A stretch of DNA of 64,000 nucleotides from Mugil cephalus (lineage: Eukaryota; Chordata; Actinopteri; Mugiliformes; Mugilidae): positions 17,449,668 to 17,513,667 of the forward strand of contig NC_061777.1 of the NCBI RefSeq assembly GCF_022458985.1, in the 5' to 3' direction. Position numbers and translations under genes: made by a program. Under the pieces are notes generated by a model, which saw only the letters and a list, made by a program, of their open reading frames with translations, did no database searches and was not told the DNA's origin. Shown one piece after another: positions 14,001-30,879 of the stretch (positions are counted from its first letter, which is position 1; the number at the start of each line of letters is the position of its first letter).

Positions 14001-14957
14001 TTGGTCCGAGATCCATTTCCTCGTTTATGTGGCTCGATGGCCAAACGAGCGCAGGAATTTCCCCGTGGCTCACACACACCAACATCTACTCAGACGACTT
14101 CTCTGCAGTGATTTTAACTAACTGTTAATTCACATTTATTAAAGCCAGCTCCAACATGAGCTGCTCAGTTCCACTCGTCGTCGTGTGAAGTGCAGGCTGA
14201 AACTCAACAAAGATGGGTTGTCGCCGCCTACTGTTTCGGTGTTGTAATTACACAACACGCACACACCAGCTCACAGGTATATATGCTTTTGACGGTGTAA
14301 CCCCCTATGACGTAGCTACGCACTCGACATGCAGCAGTATATAAATCAAGCTTCATCATGAAGTTAAAGCAAAAGAGCCACAGCGGTTTTCCCAGAAAAA
14401 GAGCAAACTGATACGACAAATTTTGTTAGATTAGACAGCAGGATAATGTTAAAGGAAATGTGTCGCGTTTGTATCCACTGCCATCACCTGCAATCGTCAG
14501 GCCTCTCTGGAACATGTCGTACACAGTCCTGGTGTCATCGTAGTAGAACTCCATCAAGGAGTCGTCTTTGAGAAGAGACGACCTCCTGCAGCTGGGATCT
14601 CCCTGCGACAAACACACCTGTCACCTAAAGCACTTGAACAAAAACCGTGTATAGAATTTAGACGACTGTAAACATCCTGATGCCCAACAGCAGCTGCGAT
14701 CCACTCACATCCACAGCTACAGACTGGGACTGTAGATCACAAGGAGGACGCATGGGTCGAGGACGGGTCACCAGCCAGTACGCAGTGAGGGAGGCGAGGG
14801 CTCCTAAACCCAGCAGAGAGGACGACGACAGAGAGAAGGAGGACAGAGAGAAGGAAGACAGAGGAAAGGATGGCAGAATTCTCCAGAAATCCTCCGATTC
14901 GGATGCTTTGAGTCCTGCACTGGAACGGAGTGACCGTAACCACTCCTGGAAATGCAT
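8048..14957 (-). CDS. Long-chain-fatty-acid--CoA ligase (ACSL1/2/5/6 type)
   Basis: Eighteen coding exons, 5' to 3': 14957-14709, 14602-14488, 12985-12921, 12826-12725, 12173-12074, 11520-11342, 11224-11192, 10992-10941, 10784-10711, 10392-10315, 10240-10106, 10016-9882, 9355-9187, 9090-8885, 8795-8652, 8563-8462, 8375-8304, 8188-8048. They join in frame to 716 codons. The enzyme activates long-chain fatty acids to acyl-CoA using ATP. Visible are an N-terminal membrane anchor (about residues 49-64), the AMP-binding signature TSGTTGKPKG (about 294-303), [10 protein letters not shown], and the FACS region DGWLHSGD (551-558) followed by [20 protein letters not shown]. This places it in the ACSL1/5/6 branch, not ACSL3/4. 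Similarity is shared between ACSL1 and ACSL5, so it may be the non-mammalian ACSL2 lineage; a tree would decide. Two oddities are a serine-rich repeat before the anchor and TASAP (451-455) in place of the usual TGAAP. Confidence 0.93.
14817..14876 (-). repeat. Imperfect tandem repeat coding a Ser/Leu/Phe-rich stretch
   Basis: A GA-rich tandem repeat on the plus strand (units like GACAGAGAGAAGGA) lies inside the first ACSL coding exon. On the minus strand it encodes residues of about 30-48, with repeats of SSFSL, just before the membrane anchor. It explains why this N-terminus is longer than the roughly 45 residues usual before the anchor in ACSL1/6. Confidence 0.7.
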
Positions 14958-14959
14958 AG

Positions 14960-17900
14960 CTGAGAGAAGAGGGCGAGAGGAAAGGAAATTAGACTGATAC
15001 ATTTTATGTTTTCATACGTCATTGATTTCATGATTTTATTCTCTTTGTATTCATCATCTATTTCTGTTTAGTTCGATCAGTGAAGTGTTCAGTCTTTATA
15101 AAATAGACTTGTTTTCTTCATCCGACGGTTCAAATGTTCTCATTATTTGGAGGTCAGTAATTTGAGCAACTGATTGGTTATTTATTTCAATACTACATCT
15201 ATCAGTGGGAAAAAATTAAATGTAGATTTATACAATAAAGAACAAAACTTAAGTAAATACTGGGACGTAAACAGCACTTTAACGACTATTGATTTCACAT
15301 TATGACTTCTGACTTTTTTTATTATGTCAAAACGTTTTGCCTCTGTTACCCACAATGCAACTCCCCTGGCGGCTCACTTCTGTAGTCCAAAACCCTGATG
15401 TTTTTTTCCCAGACGTGTAGTTTTGTAACCCTGACAAACACTGGGTGTGGTGTTTCTTTTATCAAAATCCTCTCTGGAGCCACTGAAGGCTTTTTCTTTT
15501 TTTTTTTTTTTTTTACAACTTTCTACCACAGACTCATGTGTAAAATATGTGAAGGTCCCCCTTTAAACATCTCTTCTACAACTTCTACAAGAAAACTATG
15601 ATGAAAGTGCAAAAAAAAAAAATAATAATAATAATCCACTTCTGAAACTTTATAATGTAGCTTTTGAATGTGGTTAAAAAGCTGAACCACAGTGAACCGC
15701 AGGTTTGGCAACGCTCAGACAGAGAAGAAGAAAAGGCTTGAGCTCTACACGGGGAAAGAAGGGCGGTGGGGGAGTGGAGAGACACCGGGAAGTAATAACG
15801 ATTGGCTCAACAGAGACAGGCACCAAGGTTACTCTCAGTCATGCTATGCTTCACTTTTGTCCAGCAGAGAGGGAGAGAGACCGGGGGTGAGTACGGTGGC
15901 AAGGGGCTGGTGGTGAGATGGGGTGAGGACTGGCTAAGTCCATCCCATAATGGTTCCCTGCCAGAGACTTTATTGTTCATATCAAATCTGAATGAACCAG
16001 GGAGACACGGGGAGAGGAAGGAATGATTTACAGTCACTAAACAAACTAACAACTCACTCACACACAAACTGCAAGACGAGACTCCCTCCTCAAACTGCTC
16101 TTTTCACCACCCTGTAGCAAACCAAAAGGAGAAGGAATTCACCTCGATGAATGAATCTTTCCTTTCCCACATCCACCCCCTCCCCAAACACCCCTCAACC
16201 TCTCACCCACTCCCCTCCTCCCCTCCAATAGGGTAGGGGATAGCAATTGCGCCCTCCCTCCTCTCTAACCGCGCCGATGCCGCTCTGCTTCCCTTCCCTC
16301 CACGGGCAACACGATGCCACACTCGTCCTGGGAGGATTTATAATCTGCTTCAAGCATCAGTTAATGTGAACCAAAGCTGCTCAGTTCCCACTTTACACCT
16401 GGTGAAGTAACAAAGCAGCTGGTGCTCCCCTTGAGTCCTTTCACTGGGTGAATAAATGCAAAACAAAGGGCTTTATGAAATGTGACATCAAAAAAAATGA
16501 CAGTCTGCTGTGAAGAGAGCTTCCTGTAGCCTCCCCGCCCTCTCTACACTCCTCTCTCTCTCTCTCCCCATTTATCATGGCTATTGTCCAGGCCCAGACA
16601 AGGACCATTGTGCACCCAGCTTTTACTCCCTGGAAGACGTGAGACAAAAGAAATGGCAAACGCATGTGAAAATATACTAAAGGGAAAAAAAGTGCACCTT
16701 CCGCCTGTGCCTTGTTGCCAGGAGAGAAAAAACAGAGCGTTTCAGTGAGTTACTTCCAGATTGCTAGCAGCACAGCAAGGCACAAGTGCAGTGATGGCTG
16801 AAGAGAAACAGTGGATTAAAACTAAGTTTGGAGCAAATGATGTAAAAATGGTAATTAGCCGACAACCCGGCGTGGAGCGCGCACACAGAACGCCATAAAG
16901 GTTCACAGGGAGACAGCAGGCATGCAACAGACAGCCCAAGGCAGTCTGCAGGTCTGTGCACATTTACGCCTGCTGACAAGCAGAGACAGAGCTGAGAGCT
17001 ATTAAGAGCCAGTCTATGACAAACACACTGTACTGCAGAATGCACAAAAACAGAAACCAGAACGTCGTCTTGAGAAAAATCTGGCGTGCAATCAATGGCA
17101 ACTGTAACTTCACTGAAACAACTGTCAAATGTTTTCGCTGTAAAACACAATGAACGCCACGTCGAATTGAACTAAGAAGTGAACAGAGCATTAAAAAAAT
17201 GGGAGATTTTAGTTATTAACCATCGCAAATGCTCATTAGCCGTCAGCTCAAAGGGAACCAAGAAGTAGGACCAGACGCGGCGCTTTGGTGTTTTATGAGG
17301 AGGGGAGCACTCCTTAAAAGAACAGACCAAAAAAAAAAAATTACAGAGTGTAAAGCGATTGGTAGATTGAGGCCAGACGACCAGGTCTGAGGAAGACCTT
17401 CACCAAGCAGCAGGCCCAGACAGGATCATGGGCCTCGTCCTCGTAGACATCATCAATATGTCTTTGATGTTTAAACAACACCAAGTAACACCAGAGTGTG
17501 AAGCTGAGTCAACTATGCTTGAACCCCTCCCTCACTGTCCAGATCTGCAGCCACAACTTCAGGACCACTGAAGGCTCATTTAAGGTACTCCGGGACTAGA
17601 CGGCGTAACCCATGACCATGCGAACCATTCATACTTGTCAGTCTGGCTCACTCTGTAAAACATTACCCAAATGTTAGTCGGCATTGTGTCTTTTTTTTGC
17701 CAGTCGGATTCATTTTTCATTCCACTCCCTGCTTCACTTTCAACAATGGCAACTTACGCCAAAGACGAGACCCTAGTTAACATTTATTGATCCAAAATGA
17801 TCAAAGCCAAAACTGTGGAGGTGGAGAAGCAGCCGGAAATACTAAAGTGGAAACACGCTAGTACCAAACGGGCCAATCATAGCCCTCCAGGGCTGTGCAG

Positions 17901-20900
17901 TGTTGCTGCTGCTGACATTTGGCTGCAGCGCATCATTCATCTCCAAACGCTGAGTTTCCATTAGCAACAACTATTAAACTACTGGCACCATGAAGACTGG
18001 CAAGTTTTCCCGAAACAGAGAAAGCAAAGGTTCTCATCAACTTCAGAAAATTGATGGCACTGCTGTGGAGTGCAAACCACAAAAGAACTCCACTTCAACG
18101 TTGCCTGAAGAAAGTGAGCATTTATCCACCCAAACTCATCACTTCCAAGAGACGCACACTCGGCAACTGGTTTCTTAAACGTGTGAACAAGCAAATAACT
18201 CAACACAACAAGGAAAGTCAGATCATGCATGTTAATAATCTTCTGTAGAAAATTAAGTAAAGCTTTGACCCCAGATGCAGAAATTTTTCCCCCCTTTATT
18301 ATTCATAGCACTTTTTCAGCGGATTGGCTAGAGGGGTTCGAATCATTATCTTGTTGAACGTTCCACTTCTGGTTTAACTTTCAGACAGATGGCCTCACTT
18401 TATCTTTCAAGCACTCTTAGACATGATGCAGAATTCATACTCGAATCATCAGTCAGTGACTTCATGCTGTCCAGCCCCTTAGGCAGCGAATAAATCCCAA
18501 GCTACACATCACAAGCTGGCATGAGGTTTTTCTGAAAAGCTGTTTCCGGTCTCCACCCGACACGTCTAGTATTATTATTATAATAACCAAACAACTCCAG
18601 CTTCAGTGTTTCACTCTGAAGTTAACTTCTGGGCACCAAAAGGTGTTTTCCTGAAACATCTGCCCAACGTGTCTCTGTTATTGTAAACTCACGCATTTTT
18701 GACACCAGCACGTGTCACGTGCAGATCATGTGATCAAGGTGAATTTCTTGGCGACCTATTTTTGGAATAAACAACCTGCTCTTCAGCTGGCTCCAGAAAC
18801 TTTTTTTCTCAAAAACAGCTCTTTAGACCTTGGCGTGAAGCATGTGCCATTATTTTCCCATGACCATATATCAAACTGACAATGCAACAGAACTTAATAA
18901 TAACAAAAGACCTTCCTCGTCTTCAGGGAATCTAGCTCTTCAAGAGTTTAATTAATGCAAAAGTTAGTTTCATATACTAAGCTTTTGGCGTGCCCTTGAT
19001 GTGGTAAGAAGCTGAATGTTTGTCGGGATTAATTTATGTATTTTTGCAAACATCCTCAACAAGGTCGAGTGAAACAAGCTGGTAAAAAACAAAAGAAATG
19101 GAGCCGGCGCTGGGGCTTTAAAGGGGAGCTGTGAATTCAATTTCCTGCTCTGTTTAACACTCTGGCAGTTATAAATGATTTTATAGAGTGGTCAAACCTA
19201 AGAGCACGAGAATGACAGATCATGGCGACGTTCTATAAGCGAGCAAATGTTTCCTTTCCTTGTTAGTCCCGTTAAATGAAAGTTAGGATATCGGTTTGGT
19301 CTCTTAAAACTAATCATCCCTAAAAGCAACATGCCCACATAGAGTAGATCAAGTCACTGAATCACATCAAGTGTGAGAAAGAGCTCGGTACAGTAGCTTA
19401 CAGAGCTTCTGTGGTGTTGGGAGCGATGCTGGGGAATGCTTCTCTCTGACCCAGAAAGCTACAGGAGGTGACACAAAGAGGGAGGGAGCGAGCGAGGGAG
19501 GGGGGGGCTAATGGGAAGACTTTGTACCCACACCAGCGGACCGGCAGCAGCAGAGACTGCACACGCTCCATGTGCCCCCGAGAAGTGAATGGTCTGATCG
19601 AGGGGGGAGATGAGGAGAGAGCTGCAAGACGGACACGTGAGGCCGCTCGGTCAGCGAGGGGAAAATGAGCAAAAGGAGAAAGAATGAAGCACAGGTCTTT
19701 TCTGGCCATGATTCCCAAATGAAGCGTGAACAGCGCAGGCACACACTTTGGCACAATGACGTTTTTTCTTGTAGGGGAGGGGGGCGGGGGTAAAGAACAA
19801 ACTAGAAAGACCACTCATTCTGCACACAGGGAACAGCTCCACGTTCCATGGGATGGCCACGAGTCTCACAGGATCTTAAATTCGTTCGAAACAAATCAGG
19901 ACTGTCACAAACAATGGCACACTTGTCCCCCCCGCCCGACTCCAAGCCTGATGTTTCGGTTTCATGTAACAGCGGTACCAGGTTCAAACACCACTATGCA
20001 AGGTCTCTCTACGTCTACGTTTCCTAGCACCACCGTCACGAGTCACTTTTGTTTGCATTTGTGGTGAATGGGCGCTGTAACTGTCAAACTCGGAGATGGC
20101 ATCACGCCATGTGGACAACTCCAAACATGTCGCATCCCTCTGTGCATCTAGTCAAAGAGACATACAACAAGGACAAAGAGAGGCCAAAGAAAGATGAACA
20201 CATGTACAGGAGGCGAAAAGAAAGTCTGAGGTCTGGGGCTGAGACTCTCTGCAACCATAATTATCTTCATCTTGGGCCTGAGACTAAATTCCACAGCACC
20301 ACACTGAAGATCACAACACATAAGTGTAACCTTGTCTTGTTTAAAGAATTCGGAAGTACACCGCAACAAAATAAGTCAGGTCCTCTGCACCTATTAACAG
20401 TACAGTGAGAAAAACACAGATAAATCGAAGTTCAAAAAAGGCAGAGATAAGTGGTCAAGGTTCTGGTGAGGCTGAGGCCTGAGCTGGATACGTTAAAGTT
20501 GGGTTAAGGGGTAAATACCATATAAACTGGAAAAAATACGTTTTTTTTTTCCTTTCTATTTTTAAATTAGACTTATTCAACAAACTTTTAGCAAATAAAG
20601 TGTGAACAGGTTTGAACAGGTATATATTTTTGTAGTACATCACTGTGGCAGTACTTTTTTTTTTCCTCATTCCTAAGCATAGACTGTTTTTTTTGTTTTG
20701 TTTTGCTTTGGGAACCAGAAGTGACCACGTTTGGGAGCTGGGAGGAGCTGAAGAGGAGCAACAACATCTACAAGGTAACACTCCGAAAATGTGTATATTT
20801 TTATCACAGCATGTTCTGACTCAACAAAAATGATTCTAAACAACCAAGTTTAGTAGTTGGTAATTTCCTGTCATTATGTACTTTAATATATATAAAAGCA

Positions 20901-21457
20901 TTCCTGAGGTGTCTTGGTGGTTTTGACACACTGTGATGATAACATCTTCAGCACCACAATCTCTGACTGCTTTCAAATAAATACGTCCTCGTCCATCGTA
21001 GGATTGCATAGTGGTGATATATTTAAACATAAGAACAATGAAAAAAAAGTGCTTTTGTTAAAATAAAACAAAAAAGTGAAGTAAACATTTCAGACTAAAA
21101 GTATTAAGTTGAGAAACAAAAAATATATATTAATAATACTTGGTGCACTTATAGAATTGAATAATTTCGAGGTAATGAAGTATACATTTAAAAAATACAA
21201 ATTTTAATCAGGTTTAATATGTTCTGTACAAATTAAATGATTGTCATTTGACTTAAGTTCATTTTGCTTTTAAAAACCTGCAGACAGAGCATTTTAGTAC
21301 ATTGTGTGCAGAATTCAAACTGTTTTTTTCATTACAGTAAATGAAGTTAAAGTGCAGTAACAATGCTGTTCAACATGCTGTTAAAGCACTGTTTAAAACA
21401 GGAAAATTTGTTTTTTCTGAACCTTTCGGTGTATTAAGTGAACAAAATGTGCTTGAA

Positions 21458-21507
<50 letters not shown>

Positions 21508-21830
21508 CGTAAATAATGGCTCCTCCAGATCAGTCCATTTAATGTGTGTTGAGCTGTGTGAAGCCTGGATCTCACCCGTGGAGCATTTAAAGGAGCATTT
21601 AAAGGAGCTCCACTAAAGCACCCGTTTCTTAACAGGTTGCTTCATCTTCACTCTGCTCCACTGCAGCAACTTTCGCCTCGGCAACCTGGAGACTCGGCGA
21701 GCTGCAGACAAACTTTTCTAATTGTTGCTTCTGAACCTGAGCCTCTCCGATTCATCTAAACGTGTCTTTATCGACACGAAACGACCCAAAACAACTGAAA
21801 AAGGGGGAAGAGGCATCAAATAAAACTTAC
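14960..21830 (-). other. Long ACSL 5' intron; no gene seen
   Basis: The first coding exon has a good acceptor (TTCTCTCAG on the minus strand) only two bases before its ATG, so the 5' UTR must come from an upstream exon. The intervening 6.9 kb holds T-runs (about 15490-15514), an AAT run (about 15619-15636) and a pyrimidine-rich patch (about 16080-16280). I see no coding exon with family similarity. Open frames here, such as 19814-19398 on the minus strand, look random. Confidence 0.55.
21459..21503. repeat. (CA)n microsatellite, about 22 units
   Basis: This is an uninterrupted AC/CA dinucleotide run of about 45 bp, probably near the 5' end of the ACSL 5' intron. Confidence 0.97.
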
Positions 21831-21950
21831 CCGAGTGAGACTCTTTAAAGTTCCCTCGAATGAGCTCCCAACTTAGTGTCTCAGCAGCAGATCCATCGAA
21901 GTGAGTCCACGGCGCGTGCAGCTACATGTAATGTACTTGTATTTCCGGTC
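21831..21950 (-). other. Candidate untranslated first exon of ACSL
   Basis: On the minus strand a strong donor, CGG|GTAAGTTTT, follows 21831. The upstream sequence is CpG-containing and lies only about 0.6 kb beyond the putative 3' end of the kinase gene. No in-frame ATG is needed, because the next exon begins two bases before the ACSL start. The transcription start is not visible, so the right border is a guess. Confidence 0.45.
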
Positions 21951-22536
21951 AAACCTTTCAAAAATAAAACATCGCTGGACGAGTTGCGTTAAATTGAGTT
22001 ATTTTATGATACGCATAAAAGCAGAAAAGAAAACCCAGGCAGATTAGTTTGGAAAGAAAACGAGTTTATCGCTTAATTTATATTTTAGAGACAAGACTTT
22101 TAAATAAAAAGTGGATAAAATAAAACATAAATCTTGTTTGTCGCTTCCTCTCTTCCATGTATATTTAATTAATAAAAAAAACGTTATGTCACCTATTCAG
22201 CAGATTAACGTTTTGACGTTTTGGTGTCATTAGTCTAATTTAGTTGCTTTATTGTGAAGATCCCGTCTCACCACTTCCTCTATTTGCGCTTCTTTCTGGA
22301 TCTTGACCTTTTTTCTGTAAAGCCATGGTCTGACCCTGACGTCATTTCTTAATTACGTTCATGCATCTCAGGAGGAGATCAACCAGCGACGCGGTGGTTG
22401 TATCAATCCACGAAGAAGAGAATGCGGATTCATTATGAAAGCGAAAATAGAAGGATTTAGCCTCTCGATTTACTGAGTAGAGTGCAGCATTCAACGACAC
22501 ACAACAGTCTGGTCCCGTGGCTGTGTCAAAATCTGC

Positions 22537-22542
22537 TTTATT
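22537..22542 (-). promoter_or_regulatory. Poly(A) signal of the cGMP-kinase-like gene
   Basis: TTTATT on the plus strand (AATAAA on the minus strand) lies about 190 bp after the stop codon. It is the first canonical signal downstream. Confidence 0.6.
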
Positions 22543-22732
22543 TGTCATGTTTATGTGTATACACTGACAGGGCATTTGCTCTCTGTGTTTAAACCATCCA
22601 AAGTAAGCACACATGGGGCAGTGGGCAGCATTTATCTGTGGACACTGTGGAAAATATGCTTCTATTTTAACCATGAAAATATAAATAAATCTAGACACTT
22701 GACTGATCCTCAAAGTTGGCGACAGAAATCCG

Positions 22733-28973
<6,241 letters not shown>

Positions 28974-29187
28974 AACCTGCAAACAACATCTCTCTATATA
29001 TATATACCTGTATGTAGAAGTCCAGCTACACAAAATGCACAATTTCTGTCTGATTTTGCATTTAATCCCATTTTCCTGCAAGGATCTCAAGTAACATGAC
29101 AGTCCTGCCCTGATTCCTTATTCATCTGTGTCTCTGCCTGTGATTAGTTAGATTGATATAATAGATATCAAGAAGGCAAACAAGGAA

Positions 29188-29273
<86 letters not shown>
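29188..29273. repeat. (TAGA)n / (GATA)n microsatellite, about 21 units
   Basis: This is a perfect tetranucleotide run of about 86 bp in the 5' intron of the kinase-like gene. It is likely to be length-polymorphic. Confidence 0.97.
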
Positions 29274-29586
29274 CATCTGTGTATTTCTTCCTCTGAGCTG
29301 CCTTTCTCGCATCTCAATGAGAAAAACAATTCAAGGACACCAACGAAAAGCTGAGAAAATTCTGAACAAGAAAGTAGAAGTGCCACGGGTTTAAAAAAAT
29401 AAATGAAAAGATTTTTCATGTGATTTTAAGGCGATGCCACATGCAGTAAAAAAAAAAATAAAATAAAAAATAAATAAATAAAATCATCATGTGTCTGACA
29501 GACAGTCAACACCAGTTTGTATACAGTAGCCTACATAAAAGCTAATGCCATACAATATTTCGCGTCACACACAAAGATCACTTACC

Positions 29587-29766
29587 TCGTGCAAGCCTGT
29601 AAAGCGTAGAGTGGGAGTCTTTCGCACTTGTCCTGAATAGCTTCGTCCTGGTTAGGCGGCAGACCGTCCACTCGACAGGTGCACCTCCCCTCTGTAACCA
29701 CCCGAGTGAGGGATGCTCTCCTCTCTCGCTGGAGGTTGGTCAGGGGGCTCGACACAGACAGCAATC
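29587..29766 (-). other. 5' UTR exon of the cGMP-kinase-like gene
   Basis: The minus strand has a strong donor CACGAG|GTAAGTG at 29587/29586. The first coding exon starts with an acceptor (TTTGCAG) three bases before its ATG at 28973. An open frame through this exon is out of phase with the coding start, so it is untranslated leader. Its right border is not defined. Confidence 0.6.
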
Positions 29767-30143
29767 ACAATCACATGACCAAGACAGCGGGACCATCCGA
29801 CAGGGCGTAATGAGGAATGGACTGGATCCCAACTGGGTCAGAGGGTCCTCGGGGTATTTCTGAGCCCCGGGGATCCGCCAAACTGCGAACAGCGAACATT
29901 AATCATCTTCATTCCCCACTGAGCACATGAGAGATTGAAGGCTGGCTGCGTGCATTGATCACAGGTTTACTCACTCTGACTCATTACGCGCGCAAAGCAA
30001 AATAGCACGGTGTTAACAGCTGTAGCCTAAATTGTGAATCTGTAAAATCCATTTATTATAAGTGCACGAAAAATCTTAATTGTGATTTGAAGATGGTAAT
30101 AAATTGCAGTCAGTTTTACTTTAACCGGTGAATAACAAAAAAG

Positions 30144-30176
30144 ATAGTACTTTATTGATCCCCACTGGGGAAATTC
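30144..30176 (-). mobile_element. Short tail resembling a teleost retroposon 3' end
   Basis: The motif ACTTTATTGATCCCC then GGGGAAATTC is a common dispersed signature in fish genomes, the complement of GAATTTCCCC..GGGGATCAATAAAGT. Only the tail is recognisable, and no element body could be delimited. The family assignment (Rex1-like LINE or a related SINE) is from memory and weak. Confidence 0.35.
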
Positions 30177-30879
30177 AAATGTTACATGTGATGTCTTTAT
30201 TGTCATGAAAACATAACGAAATTTTGCAGAGACTTTAAAGGCACATATATAATACACAGACATTTAAAAGAAACACTTATGAAAAATATGAACACCCTTA
30301 GATAACAAATGTATGTAGAGAAAGTGTAAATAATGTAATAATGTACACAAAGTCCAGGTCAGTGCAAGTCCCAGTCTGTGAAATGTTGCGAGTGCGTGAT
30401 TGTCTTCCAGCAGATGACTGGTGACGAGGTGTGTATGTGTGAGAAGGTGAGTGTGTTTACCTGGAGGGGGATAAGAGTTATGTGATGGAATATGAGTGTT
30501 TCCCAAAGCGGGGAAATTGCTACCAATTTAGTAATACTAATTTAGTAATACTATATTATAAATACTATTTCTATCAGTATTACTAATAATCAGTTTATTT
30601 TTTCTATAAATATTTTAAAACAGTTTCCTAACTTTTTAGTGAAATTCTATTTAGACTGCCCTCCCACTGCAATACCTCTCTCTAGCCAGGGGGCGGCAGT
30701 GTTGTCTTATGAGAGTCTGCAGCCGCTCACATTTCCAGGAGAAGAAGATGGGCCTTTGACTAGAGAGGAAGTCCCTGTGCCTATCGCGAACCAACAAAGT
30801 AACGTTACCTCGATAGATTTAGTTACAAATCGTTTGGACATACTGTTGCGTGGCTGTGTTTTGTTCGACATATTTGAAA

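Noticed and set aside
19398..19814. 138-codon minus-strand frame in the ACSL intron
   Set aside because: It is low-complexity, has no homologue I recognise, and overlaps other equally long frames on the opposite strand.
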